64,000 bases of DNA, taken from NCBI RefSeq assembly GCF_017255015.1, contig NZ_JAFKCS010000002.1:1-64000 (forward strand). Direction: 5' to 3'. A program made the translations under genes and the position numbers. Below, one piece after another: positions 31,570 to 40,544 of the stretch. Numbering within the stretch: the stretch's first letter is position 1; each line of letters starts with the position of its first letter. The DNA comes from Bowmanella yangjiangensis. GTDB taxonomy: Bacteria > Pseudomonadota > Gammaproteobacteria > Enterobacterales > Alteromonadaceae. The notes below the pieces were generated by a model, which did no database searches, was not told where the DNA came from, and saw nothing but the letters and a program-made list of their open reading frames with translations.

Positions 31570-33650
31570 TGAGTCTGATTGTTCATTTCCAGAGCTTTCA
31601 GATAATCGTAGATTTCTACCTGTGAGCGCAACTTTTTCCTGTTTCCACGACGCACATATTTATTGGTTTGTTCCTGGTCTATCACCCTGGCCTTGATGGT
31701 ATCCCTGAACTGGATCAGCAAAATATCCAAAACCCGTTTTTTCAGCACAGGGTCCAGAATTGGGCAGCCCACCTCAATACGGTTGTCCATGTTACGGGTC
31801 ATCCAGTCGGCCGAGGAAATAAATACTTTCTGGTCGCCACCGTTTTCAAATACCATGACCCGTGGGTGTTCTAAGAATCTGTCTACCACACTAATGATGG
31901 ATATGTTTTCACTCAAACCTTTCACCCCTGGCACCAGAGAGCACATCCCCCGCACTATGGCGCGGATCTTCACCCCTGCTTGACTGGCCCGATAAAGGTC
32001 GTCAATCAGTGGAATATCTACCAGGTTGTTTACCTTCAGCAGTATTTGCGCTTTAAGTCCTTCCTTGGCGTTTTGTACTTCCTGACGGATGAGCAACTGA
32101 ATCTTGGTTCTGGCATTAACCGGGGATACCTGTAAATGCTGGAACTTAAAGCGTCGATAGGGATATTGGATAAAATCAAACACATCCACTGCTTCCTGTG
32201 CCAGCTCTTGGTCACGGGTAAACAGGCTGAAGTCGGTGTAAATTTTGGCGGTTTTCTCGTTGAAGTTGCCGGTGCCGAAGTGGGCGTAATGTATTAGTTG
32301 ACCATGTTCTTCGCGGCTTATCACGCAAAGCTTGGAGTGGATTTTCAAGGTGGGAATACCCAAGATAACCTTGACACCCGCATCGGTCATCATTTTGGAC
32401 CATTCGATATTGTTTTCTTCATCAAAACGCGCGCGCAGTTCCACTACGACCGTGACCTGCTTGCCATTATTTATCGCGTCAATCAGCGAGTTAACAATGC
32501 GTGATTTACTCGCGACCCGATAAATATTCAGGCGAATATGCTTCACACTGGGGTCGAAGGCGGCCTGACGGACAAACTCGGTCAGGTGCAGGAAGCGATG
32601 ATAGGGGTAATACAGCAGGATATCCCGCTTACTGATAGCGTCGAACACCGTATGGTGATCGGCAAATTCTCTGGTGTTGATAGCCGGTAGCGGCGGGTTT
32701 TCCAGATATTCCCTGCCCACATTGGGGAAGCCGATAAAGTCTTTAAAGTTACGGTAAGCGCCACTGGCAATCAGGCTGTCGTAGCTGGATATCTTCAGTT
32801 GCTTTTTGAGGAAGTCCAACATGTCTTGCGGCATATCACCGTCATATACAAAGCGCACCGGCTCTGCAATCAAGCGCTGCTTCATACTTTCAGACATTTT
32901 TTCTACGTAGCTTTCATCAATCTCGTCGTTAATGCGATATTCCGCATCCCGAGTCATCTTGAAGGAATAAGCTTCGAGCATATCAAATTCGATAAAACCG
33001 CGGAAAATCTGTTCCAGACACAAATTGATAATGTCATCCAGCAGCACAATATGCTTCTTCTTACGACTTTTTTCCGGTGGGATAAGCACGAAGCGAGACA
33101 TATATTCAGTCGGCACTTCCAGCAGGGCGTACTGGGTTTTCTGCTCTTCCTTGCGAATGGCCACGAACAGGTATGTGGCCGCGTCGTTTAACCTGTCTAC
33201 CAGCTTTACCTTATTACTCAGCAGTACTGGTGCCATGTAGCGCAAGATCTTGTTCTGGAAATAACTCCTGAGCCACTGGGTTTGGTAGTTGTCCAGTTCA
33301 TCTTTGCCGATCAGATAGATCTGGTATTTAGCCAAACGTGCCACCACCTCGGCATGGATGCGCTCAAAATCGTCCGTCATCACCAGCACTCGTTCCTGGA
33401 TTTTGTCCATTAACTGTTTGGTTTGCGCTGCGGCTTCCTGATTCTGATCGTTCAGGTGGATATAAATCTGGCGTTTTACATCAGCCACCCGTACCCGATA
33501 AAACTCATCCATGTTGTTAGAGTAAATACCCAGAAAACGAATCCGTTCAACGATGGGATTGCGTTTGTCGGCGGCTTCCTGCAGCACTCGCTGGTTAAAG
33601 GCCAGCCAGCTTAATTCCTTGGGGTAATAGATTGTGTTGATACTCATCAT
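31566..33650 (-). CDS. ppk: polyphosphate kinase
   Basis: A 694-residue PPK1 that makes polyphosphate from ATP. The N-terminal head reads YPKELSWLAFNQRVLQEA. The catalytic core has RFDEENNIEWSKMM and IPTLKIHSKLCVI, whose His is the autophosphorylated residue, plus the second-site region VFENGGDQKVFISSADWMTRN. Such proteins sit at the inner membrane. It heads the ppk-ppx operon. A candidate Pho box lies 58-75 bases upstream. Size is normal. Confidence 0.96.
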   Translation of the reverse strand: MMSINTIYYPKELSWLAFNQRVLQEAADKRNPIVERIRFLGIYSNNMDEFYRVRVADVKRQIYIHLNDQNQEAAAQTKQLMDKIQERVLVMTDDFERIHAEVVARLAKYQIYLIGKDELDNYQTQWLRSYFQNKILRYMAPVLLSNKVKLVDRLNDAATYLFVAIRKEEQKTQYALLEVPTEYMSRFVLIPPEKSRKKKHIVLLDDIINLCLEQIFRGFIEFDMLEAYSFKMTRDAEYRINDEIDESYVEKMSESMKQRLIAEPVRFVYDGDMPQDMLDFLKKQLKISSYDSLIASGAYRNFKDFIGFPNVGREYLENPPLPAINTREFADHHTVFDAISKRDILLYYPYHRFLHLTEFVRQAAFDPSVKHIRLNIYRVASKSRIVNSLIDAINNGKQVTVVVELRARFDEENNIEWSKMMTDAGVKVILGIPTLKIHSKLCVISREEHGQLIHYAHFGTGNFNEKTAKIYTDFSLFTRDQELAQEAVDVFDFIQYPYRRFKFQHLQVSPVNARTKIQLLIRQEVQNAKEGLKAQILLKVNNLVDIPLIDDLYRASQAGVKIRAIVRGMCSLVPGVKGLSENISIISVVDRFLEHPRVMVFENGGDQKVFISSADWMTRNMDNRIEVGCPILDPVLKKRVLDILLIQFRDTIKARVIDQEQTNKYVRRGNRKKLRSQVEIYDYLKALEMNNQTQ

Positions 33651-33707
33651 CTAGGCTACGGCTATCGAAAATTCGCAAAATTCTAGCAATACTGCCAGCG
33701 GGTTAAT

Positions 33708-33725
33708 GTGAAGCTTTTATGACGG
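33708..33725 (-). promoter_or_regulatory. candidate Pho box before ppk
   Basis: On the minus strand, CCGTCAT-AAAA-GCTTCAC has the 7-4-7 layout of a Pho box; the first half matches CTGTCAT at 6 of 7 positions, the second is weaker. It overlaps the end of the ACT-protein gene region and lies 58 bases before the ppk start. Confidence 0.5.
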
Positions 33726-33726
33726 G

Positions 33727-34230
33727 CTATTGCCAGTCGATATCCACAATCAAATCGTTGGCAATTTGCTCCAGGGCATCACCTAAGGGATCAGTGTCGA
33801 AATCTTGTGGAATGTCGATGATGACCTGAGCCTTAAACAGGTTGCCTCCCCAGTTAGGTGCAGGCTCGCAGTGTGAAGTAAAGCGCACAATGTTCAGATT
33901 GAATTGATGTAGCACTTTGGTCAGCTCCTGCACTATGCCGGGTTTGTCATTACCCATAATTTCCACTGCCACCTGGCGGGTTGTGCTGGATTGGGGCTCT
34001 ACCCCTTGCATCAGACGGATATTCAATTCCGGCATGGCGTCCAGCTGAGTGAGCAGGGGCTGAACCTTATCTTTTGGCAACTGCACTTGCACAAACCCGG
34101 TAAAATGTCCGGCCATGTGTGCAAAGTTGCTGGATAACCAGTTGCCCTCTAATTGCCTGACCGTGCGAGATATTGCCTCCATGATGCCGGGTTTATCTTT
34201 GCCTATCAGTGTGAAAATAACGGTATCCAT
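33727..34230 (-). CDS. ACT-domain regulator, GcvR-like
   Basis: A 167-residue protein made of two ACT domains, each opening with a GKDKPGI-type phrase: VIFTLIGKDKPGIMEAISRTV and VAVEIMGNDKPGIVQELTKVL. I choose the ATG at 34230, preceded by AGGAGA, over one 69 bases upstream. The pattern matches GcvR, the accessory repressor of the glycine cleavage operon, and related ACT proteins. It has no DNA-binding domain, so it would act through a partner. Its position between ppk and pst is probably incidental. Confidence 0.82.
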   Translation of the reverse strand: MDTVIFTLIGKDKPGIMEAISRTVRQLEGNWLSSNFAHMAGHFTGFVQVQLPKDKVQPLLTQLDAMPELNIRLMQGVEPQSSTTRQVAVEIMGNDKPGIVQELTKVLHQFNLNIVRFTSHCEPAPNWGGNLFKAQVIIDIPQDFDTDPLGDALEQIANDLIVDIDWQ

Positions 34231-34382
34231 GCTGTTCTCCTGTGCAACGAAGGGGCGGGCGGTTGGCATCGCAGATGGCTTCACCGCCGAATGACCCAAC
34301 TATAATCCACAAGCGCTCTGGCGGCGAGTAAAGATCACCAGAGTAGTCAAAGCGTTAGTAATTGGCCCAAACGGCCTTTACA

Positions 34383-36530
34383 ATGTCGCCAGCTCAGCGT
34401 TCCAATGGTTGTATCGTGCAAATTGATTACCCAAACCCATCGTCAAGCTTACGACGGCGTCGCACCCGGGATCGGCTGGCCGCACGCATTATTACCATAG
34501 GTGGCTGGACAGTACTGGCTACCCTGGCGATGCTCATATGGCATTTGCTGTATGTCACTATTCCACTGTTACAGTCACCTTCTTTACAGCCGGGAGCCGT
34601 ATGGCAGTTACCCCAAGAGCAGGTGTTGTTGCTGGAAGACTTGCAACAGGAACGCGCACTTATTACCCGGGCAGCTGATTGTCAGCTCGGTTTTTTTCAG
34701 GTTCAGCCCAATCACGGTGAGGGGCTGACGCCGCTTAAACATGTGCCAATCAGTTGCCAGACTCAGGTTAAAGCCAAACATCATCTTGGCGGGCGTTATT
34801 TGTTTATGCTTGGGGCTGATGGCATGTTGCGGGTTGAGCGACTAACCCGAGTAGGGGGGCAGGTACTGCGTGAGCCTCAGATGTCGCTGTTCATCCCTGA
34901 CTTGCCCACCACGCTTAATGCTCATCAGTGGCAGGTTGCCTTGTCTGACGATTGGCTGGGGCTGGCGGTGCAAAGCGCCGGAAAATGGCGGGTATATTGG
35001 GCATCCAGACAAATGCCGACGCAGCTTAGCCAACTTGAGTTGCCCCTATCGGGTATGCCGACCTTGCTACCCTCCATCCGCACAGCTGTGCAGGTCGACC
35101 ACCAGCAACTACTGTTTACCGATATGAGCAGCAGTTTCACAGCCAAGTTAAATCAACCCGCCGCAACCATTCTGGCCTTTCCTGGCAGCAAAGCCTTTTT
35201 GCTCAATTACGCCGATGGCCGTATCGAAAAGTGGTCGGCGTTTAATGATGGCGGTCATTTCCGTTTTCGGCCTATCTATGCCCTGGAAGAACACTTGGCA
35301 ATCAGCCAGTTGCAGATGGCACAAGGCAAGGATTTGGGTATGTTGCTTGGTGCCCAGGGGCAACTTTGGCTGTTTCTGAGTAGTTCAGGAGAGACCATTC
35401 TGCGCACTAAGGTGGCGTCAGATGCGCAGGGCATGTGGCTGGTTAATGAGCGCCTTTATGTTTGGGGGCCGCAGAGTGTGCAGCAGTGGCAGGTGGACAA
35501 TATCAGCTCCATCATTAGTTTTGAACGGCTATGGCAGAAGGTGTGGTACGAAGGCTATGCCGAGCCTGCTTATGTGTGGCAGTCATCGGCAGCCGAAGAT
35601 GTCAGTCAGGCCAAATACAGTTTGGTGCCTTTGGTAATAGGTAGCCTGAAGGCTGCCATTCTGGCCTTGATTATTGCCATTCCGCTGGCCGTCGGCGCCG
35701 CTATTTATACGGCTTACTTTGTGCCGGCTCGCTTACGCAACTGGCTGAAACCCGGTATTGAACTACTCGAGGCTGTGCCCTCTGTGGTAATTGGTTTTAT
35801 TGCCGCAATTTGGCTTATCCCCATAGTGGAAGACTACCTGTTGGGGATGTTGATGTTTTTGCTGTTGTTGCCGGTGTCGTTGTTTGCGCTGGCCATGTTG
35901 CAGCAGCCCTTATCTCGCGGATTATCCATACGCTGGCAGTCAGGATGGGAACTACTGCTGCTGGTGCCTGTGGTTTTGCTATTGGCCTGGGGAGCCTTTG
36001 TGCTGGGCGGTGAAGCGCAGAGCTGGCTGTGGCCTGAGGGCTGGTTTCCTGGACAGGACAATCACAGCAGCAAAAATGCCCTGGTTGTTGCACTAGCACT
36101 GGGAATTGCCATAGTGCCGAGCATCTATTCTTTGGCCGAAGACGCTATTTTTGAGGTGCCGGGGCATTTACGCCAGGCCTCTTTTGCGCTGGGTGCTACC
36201 CGCGCGCAAACCTTGCGTAGAGTAGTACTGGTGGCTGCTTATCCAGGGATTTTTTCCTCCATTATTCTGGGCTTATCGCGGGCATTTGGCGAAACTATGA
36301 TAGTGCTGATGGTCACGGGTAATACCCCAGTGGCTGACTGGGACATTTTTGCTGGCATGCGATCCTTGACGGCCAATATTGCCATTGAGTTACCCGAGTC
36401 GGAGGTTAACAGTATTCACTATCGTGTGCTGTTCTTTACCGCCTTGCTATTGTTCGGTTTTACCTTTGTTATCAATACCCTGGCGGAGCTGGTCAGGGGC
36501 AGACTGCGGAAGCATTATCAAAGTGTTTAA
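34383..36530 (+). CDS. pstC: phosphate ABC transporter permease PstC, long form
   Basis: At about 715 residues this is over twice the size of E. coli PstC. After a first membrane helix (IITIGGWTVLATLAMLIWHLLY) comes a roughly 350-residue beta-rich extracytoplasmic insert with propeller-like phrases (GRYLFMLGADGMLRVERL, GMLLGAQGQLWLFLSSSGET). The normal permease follows from about 415: VIGSLKAAILALIIAIPLAVGAAIYTAYF, AVPSVVIGFIAAIWL, and the EAA loop ASFALGATRAQTLRRVVL. I use the ATG at 34383; a TTG at 34362 is possible. No pstS is adjacent. Confidence 0.9.
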   Translation: MSPAQRSNGCIVQIDYPNPSSSLRRRRTRDRLAARIITIGGWTVLATLAMLIWHLLYVTIPLLQSPSLQPGAVWQLPQEQVLLLEDLQQERALITRAADCQLGFFQVQPNHGEGLTPLKHVPISCQTQVKAKHHLGGRYLFMLGADGMLRVERLTRVGGQVLREPQMSLFIPDLPTTLNAHQWQVALSDDWLGLAVQSAGKWRVYWASRQMPTQLSQLELPLSGMPTLLPSIRTAVQVDHQQLLFTDMSSSFTAKLNQPAATILAFPGSKAFLLNYADGRIEKWSAFNDGGHFRFRPIYALEEHLAISQLQMAQGKDLGMLLGAQGQLWLFLSSSGETILRTKVASDAQGMWLVNERLYVWGPQSVQQWQVDNISSIISFERLWQKVWYEGYAEPAYVWQSSAAEDVSQAKYSLVPLVIGSLKAAILALIIAIPLAVGAAIYTAYFVPARLRNWLKPGIELLEAVPSVVIGFIAAIWLIPIVEDYLLGMLMFLLLLPVSLFALAMLQQPLSRGLSIRWQSGWELLLLVPVVLLLAWGAFVLGGEAQSWLWPEGWFPGQDNHSSKNALVVALALGIAIVPSIYSLAEDAIFEVPGHLRQASFALGATRAQTLRRVVLVAAYPGIFSSIILGLSRAFGETMIVLMVTGNTPVADWDIFAGMRSLTANIAIELPESEVNSIHYRVLFFTALLLFGFTFVINTLAELVRGRLRKHYQSV

Positions 36531-38097
36531 GCATTTCTTGTTGAACAGGCAAAAAGAGGGCCTGCCCATTGTTGGCGGTGCGGCACTGGTGGCCATCATC
36601 CTGCTACTGCTGTGCGGCATGGTGGGCATTATGCTGGTTAAAGGGATGCAGCATTTCTGGCCGGCGCCTTTGTACGAGGTGACTTATCAGGACGCCAAGG
36701 GCGAGCCAAAAAGTATGTATGCCTCCTTGCTGTCGAAAGATTTCACCACCACCGGCGGACACAAACGTTGGCTGTTCAATCAGGCTCGCTTGTATCAGTT
36801 CAGTGATCAGCAGCATCTGTTGGAAGAACAGCAAATTCTGCGCATGCAAACCTTGCCTGAGTTGATCGATATTCAACTGCGTAGCGGCAACCGACTCTTT
36901 GCCAGACTGTTGGGGGTTAATGACGGTGAATCGCCGCTGCCTCTTGCGCAGTTGCCCGAGCTTTTGGATAAGGTTAGCGCAGAAGTGGCGGCGATTTCTG
37001 AAGTCGAGCAAGGCAGACTGGCGGCTATCCACCAACAGATTGCGCAATATAACCGTCGGGCCGTTGAGGACGAAGCCCCTGCCAGGGTCAAACTTGAGCA
37101 GGAATTTTCCACCTTGATGGCGAGTCTGGATGCGCGTCGCAAAACCCTGGCGCAAATACGTTTGTTGTTAGTATTTGATACGGGTGAGCATTACCATTTG
37201 CCCCTGGCCGATGTGGAAAAATACTTACAGATCAATCAGCAGGGCAATCTACAAAAGTTTGCCACCTTTTTGGGCAACGTCTGGGAGTTTGTCAGCGATA
37301 CGCCGAAGCGGGCTAACAGCGCCGGTGGGGTCTTCCCCGCTTTATTTGGTACAGTGGTGATGGTATTGCTGATGACGGTGATCGTTACTCCGCTAGGGGT
37401 GATGGCGGCCATTTACCTCAATGAGTATGCCCCGAATAATTCTGTTACCTCCCTTATCCGCATCGGCGTAAATAACCTGGCTGGTGTGCCTTCCATAGTG
37501 TATGGGGTATTTGGCTTAGGTTTTTTTGTTTACCAGGTGGGCGGTAACATCGACAAATTGTTTTTTAGCGAGCATTTACCGGCGCCTACCTTTGGTGCGC
37601 CAGGCATTTTCTGGGCGGCCCTGACCATGGCCATGTTGACTTTACCTGTGGTGATTGTGGCCACAGAAGAAGGCTTGAGGCGGGTGCCGGATAGTTTACG
37701 CCAGGGCAGTTATGCCCTTGGCGCTACCCAGTTTGAGACCTTATGGCGTACGGTAATCCCTATGGCCAGCCCGGGTATTATGACCGGCGTGATCCTGGCC
37801 ATAGCACGCGGCGCGGGGGAAGTGGCGCCTTTGTTATTGGTCGGTGCGGTAAAGTTTGCACCTACCTTGCCGGTGGATATGGAGTTTCCATATCTGCATC
37901 TGGACCGACAATTTATGCATTTAGGTGTGCTGATCTATGACGGCGCATTTCACAGCAACAGTATTGGCCATGGCTCGTCCATGATGTTTGCCTCGTGCTT
38001 ATTGTTGTTATTGGTGGTGTTGAGCCTGAATATTGTTGCCGTAGTGGTGCGCGCCAAGTTGCGCCGCCAGTATCAGGCTATGGCAGGGCAGGGGTAA
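36523..38097 (+). CDS. pstA: phosphate ABC transporter permease PstA, long form
   Basis: Starts at a GTG at 36523, inside the pstC stop region (8-base overlap), and gives 524 residues, nearly twice the usual length. After the first membrane helix (GGAALVAIILLLLCGMVGIMLV) an insert of about 200 residues contains a coiled coil (AEVAAISEVEQGRLAAIHQQI). The permease proper begins near VFPALFGTVVMVLLMTVIVTPLGVMAAIYLNEY and ends with the EAA loop GSYALGATQFETLWRTVI and a last helix. Matching insertions in PstC and PstA suggest the two extra domains work together. Confidence 0.9.
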   Translation: MFKHFLLNRQKEGLPIVGGAALVAIILLLLCGMVGIMLVKGMQHFWPAPLYEVTYQDAKGEPKSMYASLLSKDFTTTGGHKRWLFNQARLYQFSDQQHLLEEQQILRMQTLPELIDIQLRSGNRLFARLLGVNDGESPLPLAQLPELLDKVSAEVAAISEVEQGRLAAIHQQIAQYNRRAVEDEAPARVKLEQEFSTLMASLDARRKTLAQIRLLLVFDTGEHYHLPLADVEKYLQINQQGNLQKFATFLGNVWEFVSDTPKRANSAGGVFPALFGTVVMVLLMTVIVTPLGVMAAIYLNEYAPNNSVTSLIRIGVNNLAGVPSIVYGVFGLGFFVYQVGGNIDKLFFSEHLPAPTFGAPGIFWAALTMAMLTLPVVIVATEEGLRRVPDSLRQGSYALGATQFETLWRTVIPMASPGIMTGVILAIARGAGEVAPLLLVGAVKFAPTLPVDMEFPYLHLDRQFMHLGVLIYDGAFHSNSIGHGSSMMFASCLLLLLVVLSLNIVAVVVRAKLRRQYQAMAGQG

Positions 38098-38115
38098 TGA
38101 CAGAGTTAGTGCATT

Positions 38116-38928
38116 ATGTTTGAGTATTTTGACCTTTCACGGCAAGGCTTGGAATTAGAAAACCTGCAGGATGAGCAGGTGGCCATCGACGTGCGCGATT
38201 TGACCCTGACCTTTGGTGCCAAACGGGCCTTACACAATATCAGTCTGAAAATTCCCAAGCGCCATGTTACCGCACTGATTGGCCCCAGTGGCTGCGGGAA
38301 ATCCACCTTGCTGACCTGCTTTAACCGGCTGAATGATTTAGTGCCAGAGTGTCGGGTGGACGGTGAAGTGCTGATAAACGGCAGGAACATCTACAACCGC
38401 AAAGAGGATGTGGCACTGCTGCGTCGGCAGGTGGGCATGGTGTTTCAAAAGCCCAATCCGTTTCCCATGTCGATTTATGAAAATCTGGTATATGGACTTA
38501 AAATTCAAGGGGTTAAGGACAGGCGTACACTAGATAATGCGGTGGAGCAAGCCCTTAAAGATGTGGCATTGTGGCGGGAAGTAAAAGACCGTTTATTCGA
38601 GTCGGCGCTGACCTTATCCGGTGGCCAGCAGCAGCGCTTGGTGATTGCCAGGGCCATTGCCCTGCAGCCAGAAATTTTGCTGCTCGACGAGCCCACCTCG
38701 GCTTTAGATCCGATTTCCACCCTGACCATTGAAGAGCTGATCACCCAGCTTAAAGAGAAATACACCGTATTGATTGTGACCCACAATATGCAACAAGCAG
38801 CTCGGGTATCGGACTTCACCGCGTTTCTGCATCAGGGCCATTTGATTGAGTACTCGGATACTGACCGCTTGTTTACCCGGCCCAAACAGCAACAAACCGA
38901 AGAGTATATTACCGGCCGTTATGGCTAA
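38116..38928 (+). CDS. pstB: phosphate ABC transporter ATP-binding protein PstB
   Basis: A 270-residue ABC ATPase. Walker A is [11 protein letters not shown], the Q-loop [17 protein letters not shown] is the phosphate-importer form, the signature LSGGQQQR precedes Walker [14 protein letters not shown], and the switch histidine lies in [15 protein letters not shown]. It powers phosphate import through PstC/PstA. It lies 18 bases after pstA in the same direction. Length is normal. Confidence 0.96.
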   Translation: MFEYFDLSRQGLELENLQDEQVAIDVRDLTLTFGAKRALHNISLKIPKRHVTALIGPSGCGKSTLLTCFNRLNDLVPECRVDGEVLINGRNIYNRKEDVALLRRQVGMVFQKPNPFPMSIYENLVYGLKIQGVKDRRTLDNAVEQALKDVALWREVKDRLFESALTLSGGQQQRLVIARAIALQPEILLLDEPTSALDPISTLTIEELITQLKEKYTVLIVTHNMQQAARVSDFTAFLHQGHLIEYSDTDRLFTRPKQQQTEEYITGRYG

Positions 38929-39000
38929 AATGACGAATATCAGAGTGATGGACAATATTCCTCAGAACGTGGCGTTCGGGGACATATAACAGAATTTGCA

Positions 39001-39035
39001 AACTCGAAACTCGAAACTCGAAACTCGAAACTCGA
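39001..39035. repeat. five tandem copies of a 7-bp repeat before phoU
   Basis: AACTCGA is repeated five times without error, from 39001 to 39035, and ends about 10 bases before the phoU start codon, next to its GAGG ribosome site. It lies outside the coding region, so a change in copy number would alter leader spacing, not reading frame. Confidence 0.9.
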
Positions 39036-39045
39036 AGAGGTCACG

Positions 39046-39762
39046 ATGCAACAGATAAAACTCAATACCCATATATCCGGGCGTTTTAACCAGGAGCTGG
39101 AAAACCTGCGTAACTCGGTGCTGACCATGGGCGGAGTGGTCGAACAGCAGCTATGTGATGCCATCAGTGCCCTGCGAGATAATAATCGCGCGCTGGCTGA
39201 AAAGGTCATGCTCAATGATTTAATGGTTAACAATATGGAAGTGCAGATTGATGAGGAATGCACCCGGATTATTGCCAAGCGTCACCCCGCCGCCAGCGAT
39301 TTACGCCTGGTTTTAGCGATTAACAAAGCCACTGTGGATATTGAGCGTATCGGTGATGATGTCGAACGAATCGCCAAACTGATCGTGAAAGGCAATTTAC
39401 CCGTGTCCGAAGACATCAAAAACGGTATGATCGCGACCGGCAATCATGTGATGGAAATGTTGCGTCAGACTTTAAACGCTTTTGCGCGTCTGGATGCCGA
39501 TGCAGCCCTGGCCATTCACATTGGCGATCAGGAAATAGATGAACAATACAAGCAACTGTTAACCCAGGCCGTTGCCGAGATGCAGCAGGAGCCGGAAGCC
39601 CTGCCACAGTGGCTGGATATTCTGTGGGCAATGCGGGCTTTAGAACGCGTTGGCGACAGGTGTAAACACGTTTGTGAGTATATAATCTATTTGGTCAAGG
39701 GCAAGGATGTCCGGCATATCTCCCGTCAGGCAATGCAGGAGAAATTGCAGGAACTAAGGTAG
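39046..39762 (+). CDS. phoU: phosphate signalling protein PhoU
   Basis: A 238-residue PhoU with the two three-helix PhoU repeats: RFNQELENLRNSVLTMGG with VMLNDLMVNNMEVQIDEEC, then HVMEMLRQTLNAFARLDAD with IGDQEIDEQYKQLL. Conserved metal-cluster type residues occur in DLRLVLAINKATVDIERIGDD and RALERVGDRCKHVCEYI. PhoU links the Pst transporter to the PhoR kinase and prevents excess uptake. It lies 117 bases after pstB, separated by the 7-bp repeat array, so its expression may differ from the transporter's. Confidence 0.95.
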   Translation: MQQIKLNTHISGRFNQELENLRNSVLTMGGVVEQQLCDAISALRDNNRALAEKVMLNDLMVNNMEVQIDEECTRIIAKRHPAASDLRLVLAINKATVDIERIGDDVERIAKLIVKGNLPVSEDIKNGMIATGNHVMEMLRQTLNAFARLDADAALAIHIGDQEIDEQYKQLLTQAVAEMQQEPEALPQWLDILWAMRALERVGDRCKHVCEYIIYLVKGKDVRHISRQAMQEKLQELR

Positions 39763-39774
39763 ATACGACAGCAT

Positions 39775-39791
39775 TGTCATAAAACTGAAAT
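39775..39791 (+). promoter_or_regulatory. weak candidate Pho box before the DUF47-pit pair
   Basis: TGTCATAAAACTGAAAT has one good half (TGTCAT), an A-rich spacer and a weak second half (CTGAAAT). It lies 64 bases before the DUF47 start and directly after phoU. Confidence 0.35.
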
Positions 39792-39854
39792 ATTTCGTTC
39801 ATATTCTGTGGTGTATCATGCGCCACCACGTTGAAGGTAGAAACAGTGCCATTT

Positions 39855-40532
39855 ATGTCAACTAATTCATTTCTGGAGGTTTTTGCGAAATCACCGCTCA
39901 AACCACTAGAAGAACACATCAACACCGTTTACGAGTGTAGTCAGGGTTTGTTACCGTTTTTTGAAGCCGTTTTCAACAAAGACTGGAAAACCGCTGAAAA
40001 ACTGCAACATGACATTTCCCACCTTGAGCGTAAGGCTGACGACCTTAAACGTGAATTGAGGGCTAACCTGCCTGCTGGCATATTTATGCCTATTCAGCGC
40101 CAGGACCTGTTGGACCTGCTTAGTCAGCAAGACAAGATCGCCAACCGCGCACGGGATATTTCCGGTTTGATGTTAGGCCGGGAACTGGGGATCCACGAAT
40201 CTCTGCACGACCTATTCCGCAATTTTGTTATGCGCTCCATTGACGCCACCCGCCAAGCCCAGCACGTCACAAACGAACTGGACGAGTTGCTGGAAACTGG
40301 CTTCAAAGGGCGTGAAGTCAAGGTGGTTGAGGATATGATCGACCAACTTGATCAGATTGAGGATGACACGGACAAAATGCAGGTGGTCTTGCGTCGTGAA
40401 CTGTGGAAGCTGGAGAGCCAGTTGAACCCAGTAGACGTGATGTTCCTGTACAAGGTCATTGAATGGATCGGCGATCTTGCCGACATCTCACAACGCGTTG
40501 GGTCGCGACTCGAATTGATGCTAGCCAGCTAA
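39855..40532 (+). CDS. DUF47 / TIGR00153 family protein, PhoU-like
   Basis: A 225-residue all-helical protein starting MSTNSFLEVFAKSPLKPLEEH, the standard opening of the TIGR00153 family. I use the ATG at 39855; an in-frame GTG at 39846 is possible. The body includes WKTAEKLQHDISHLERKADDLKRELR and RQDLLDLLSQQDKIANRARDI. Members are PhoU relatives always found before PiT-type phosphate transporters and are thought to regulate them. The pit gene follows after 12 bases. Confidence 0.9.
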   Translation: MSTNSFLEVFAKSPLKPLEEHINTVYECSQGLLPFFEAVFNKDWKTAEKLQHDISHLERKADDLKRELRANLPAGIFMPIQRQDLLDLLSQQDKIANRARDISGLMLGRELGIHESLHDLFRNFVMRSIDATRQAQHVTNELDELLETGFKGREVKVVEDMIDQLDQIEDDTDKMQVVLRRELWKLESQLNPVDVMFLYKVIEWIGDLADISQRVGSRLELMLAS

Positions 40533-40544
40533 AGGGCAGTTCTG

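Noticed and set aside
34299-34382. Pho box before pstC
   Set aside because: Looked for TGTCA-type repeats at 11-bp spacing on the plus strand and found none.
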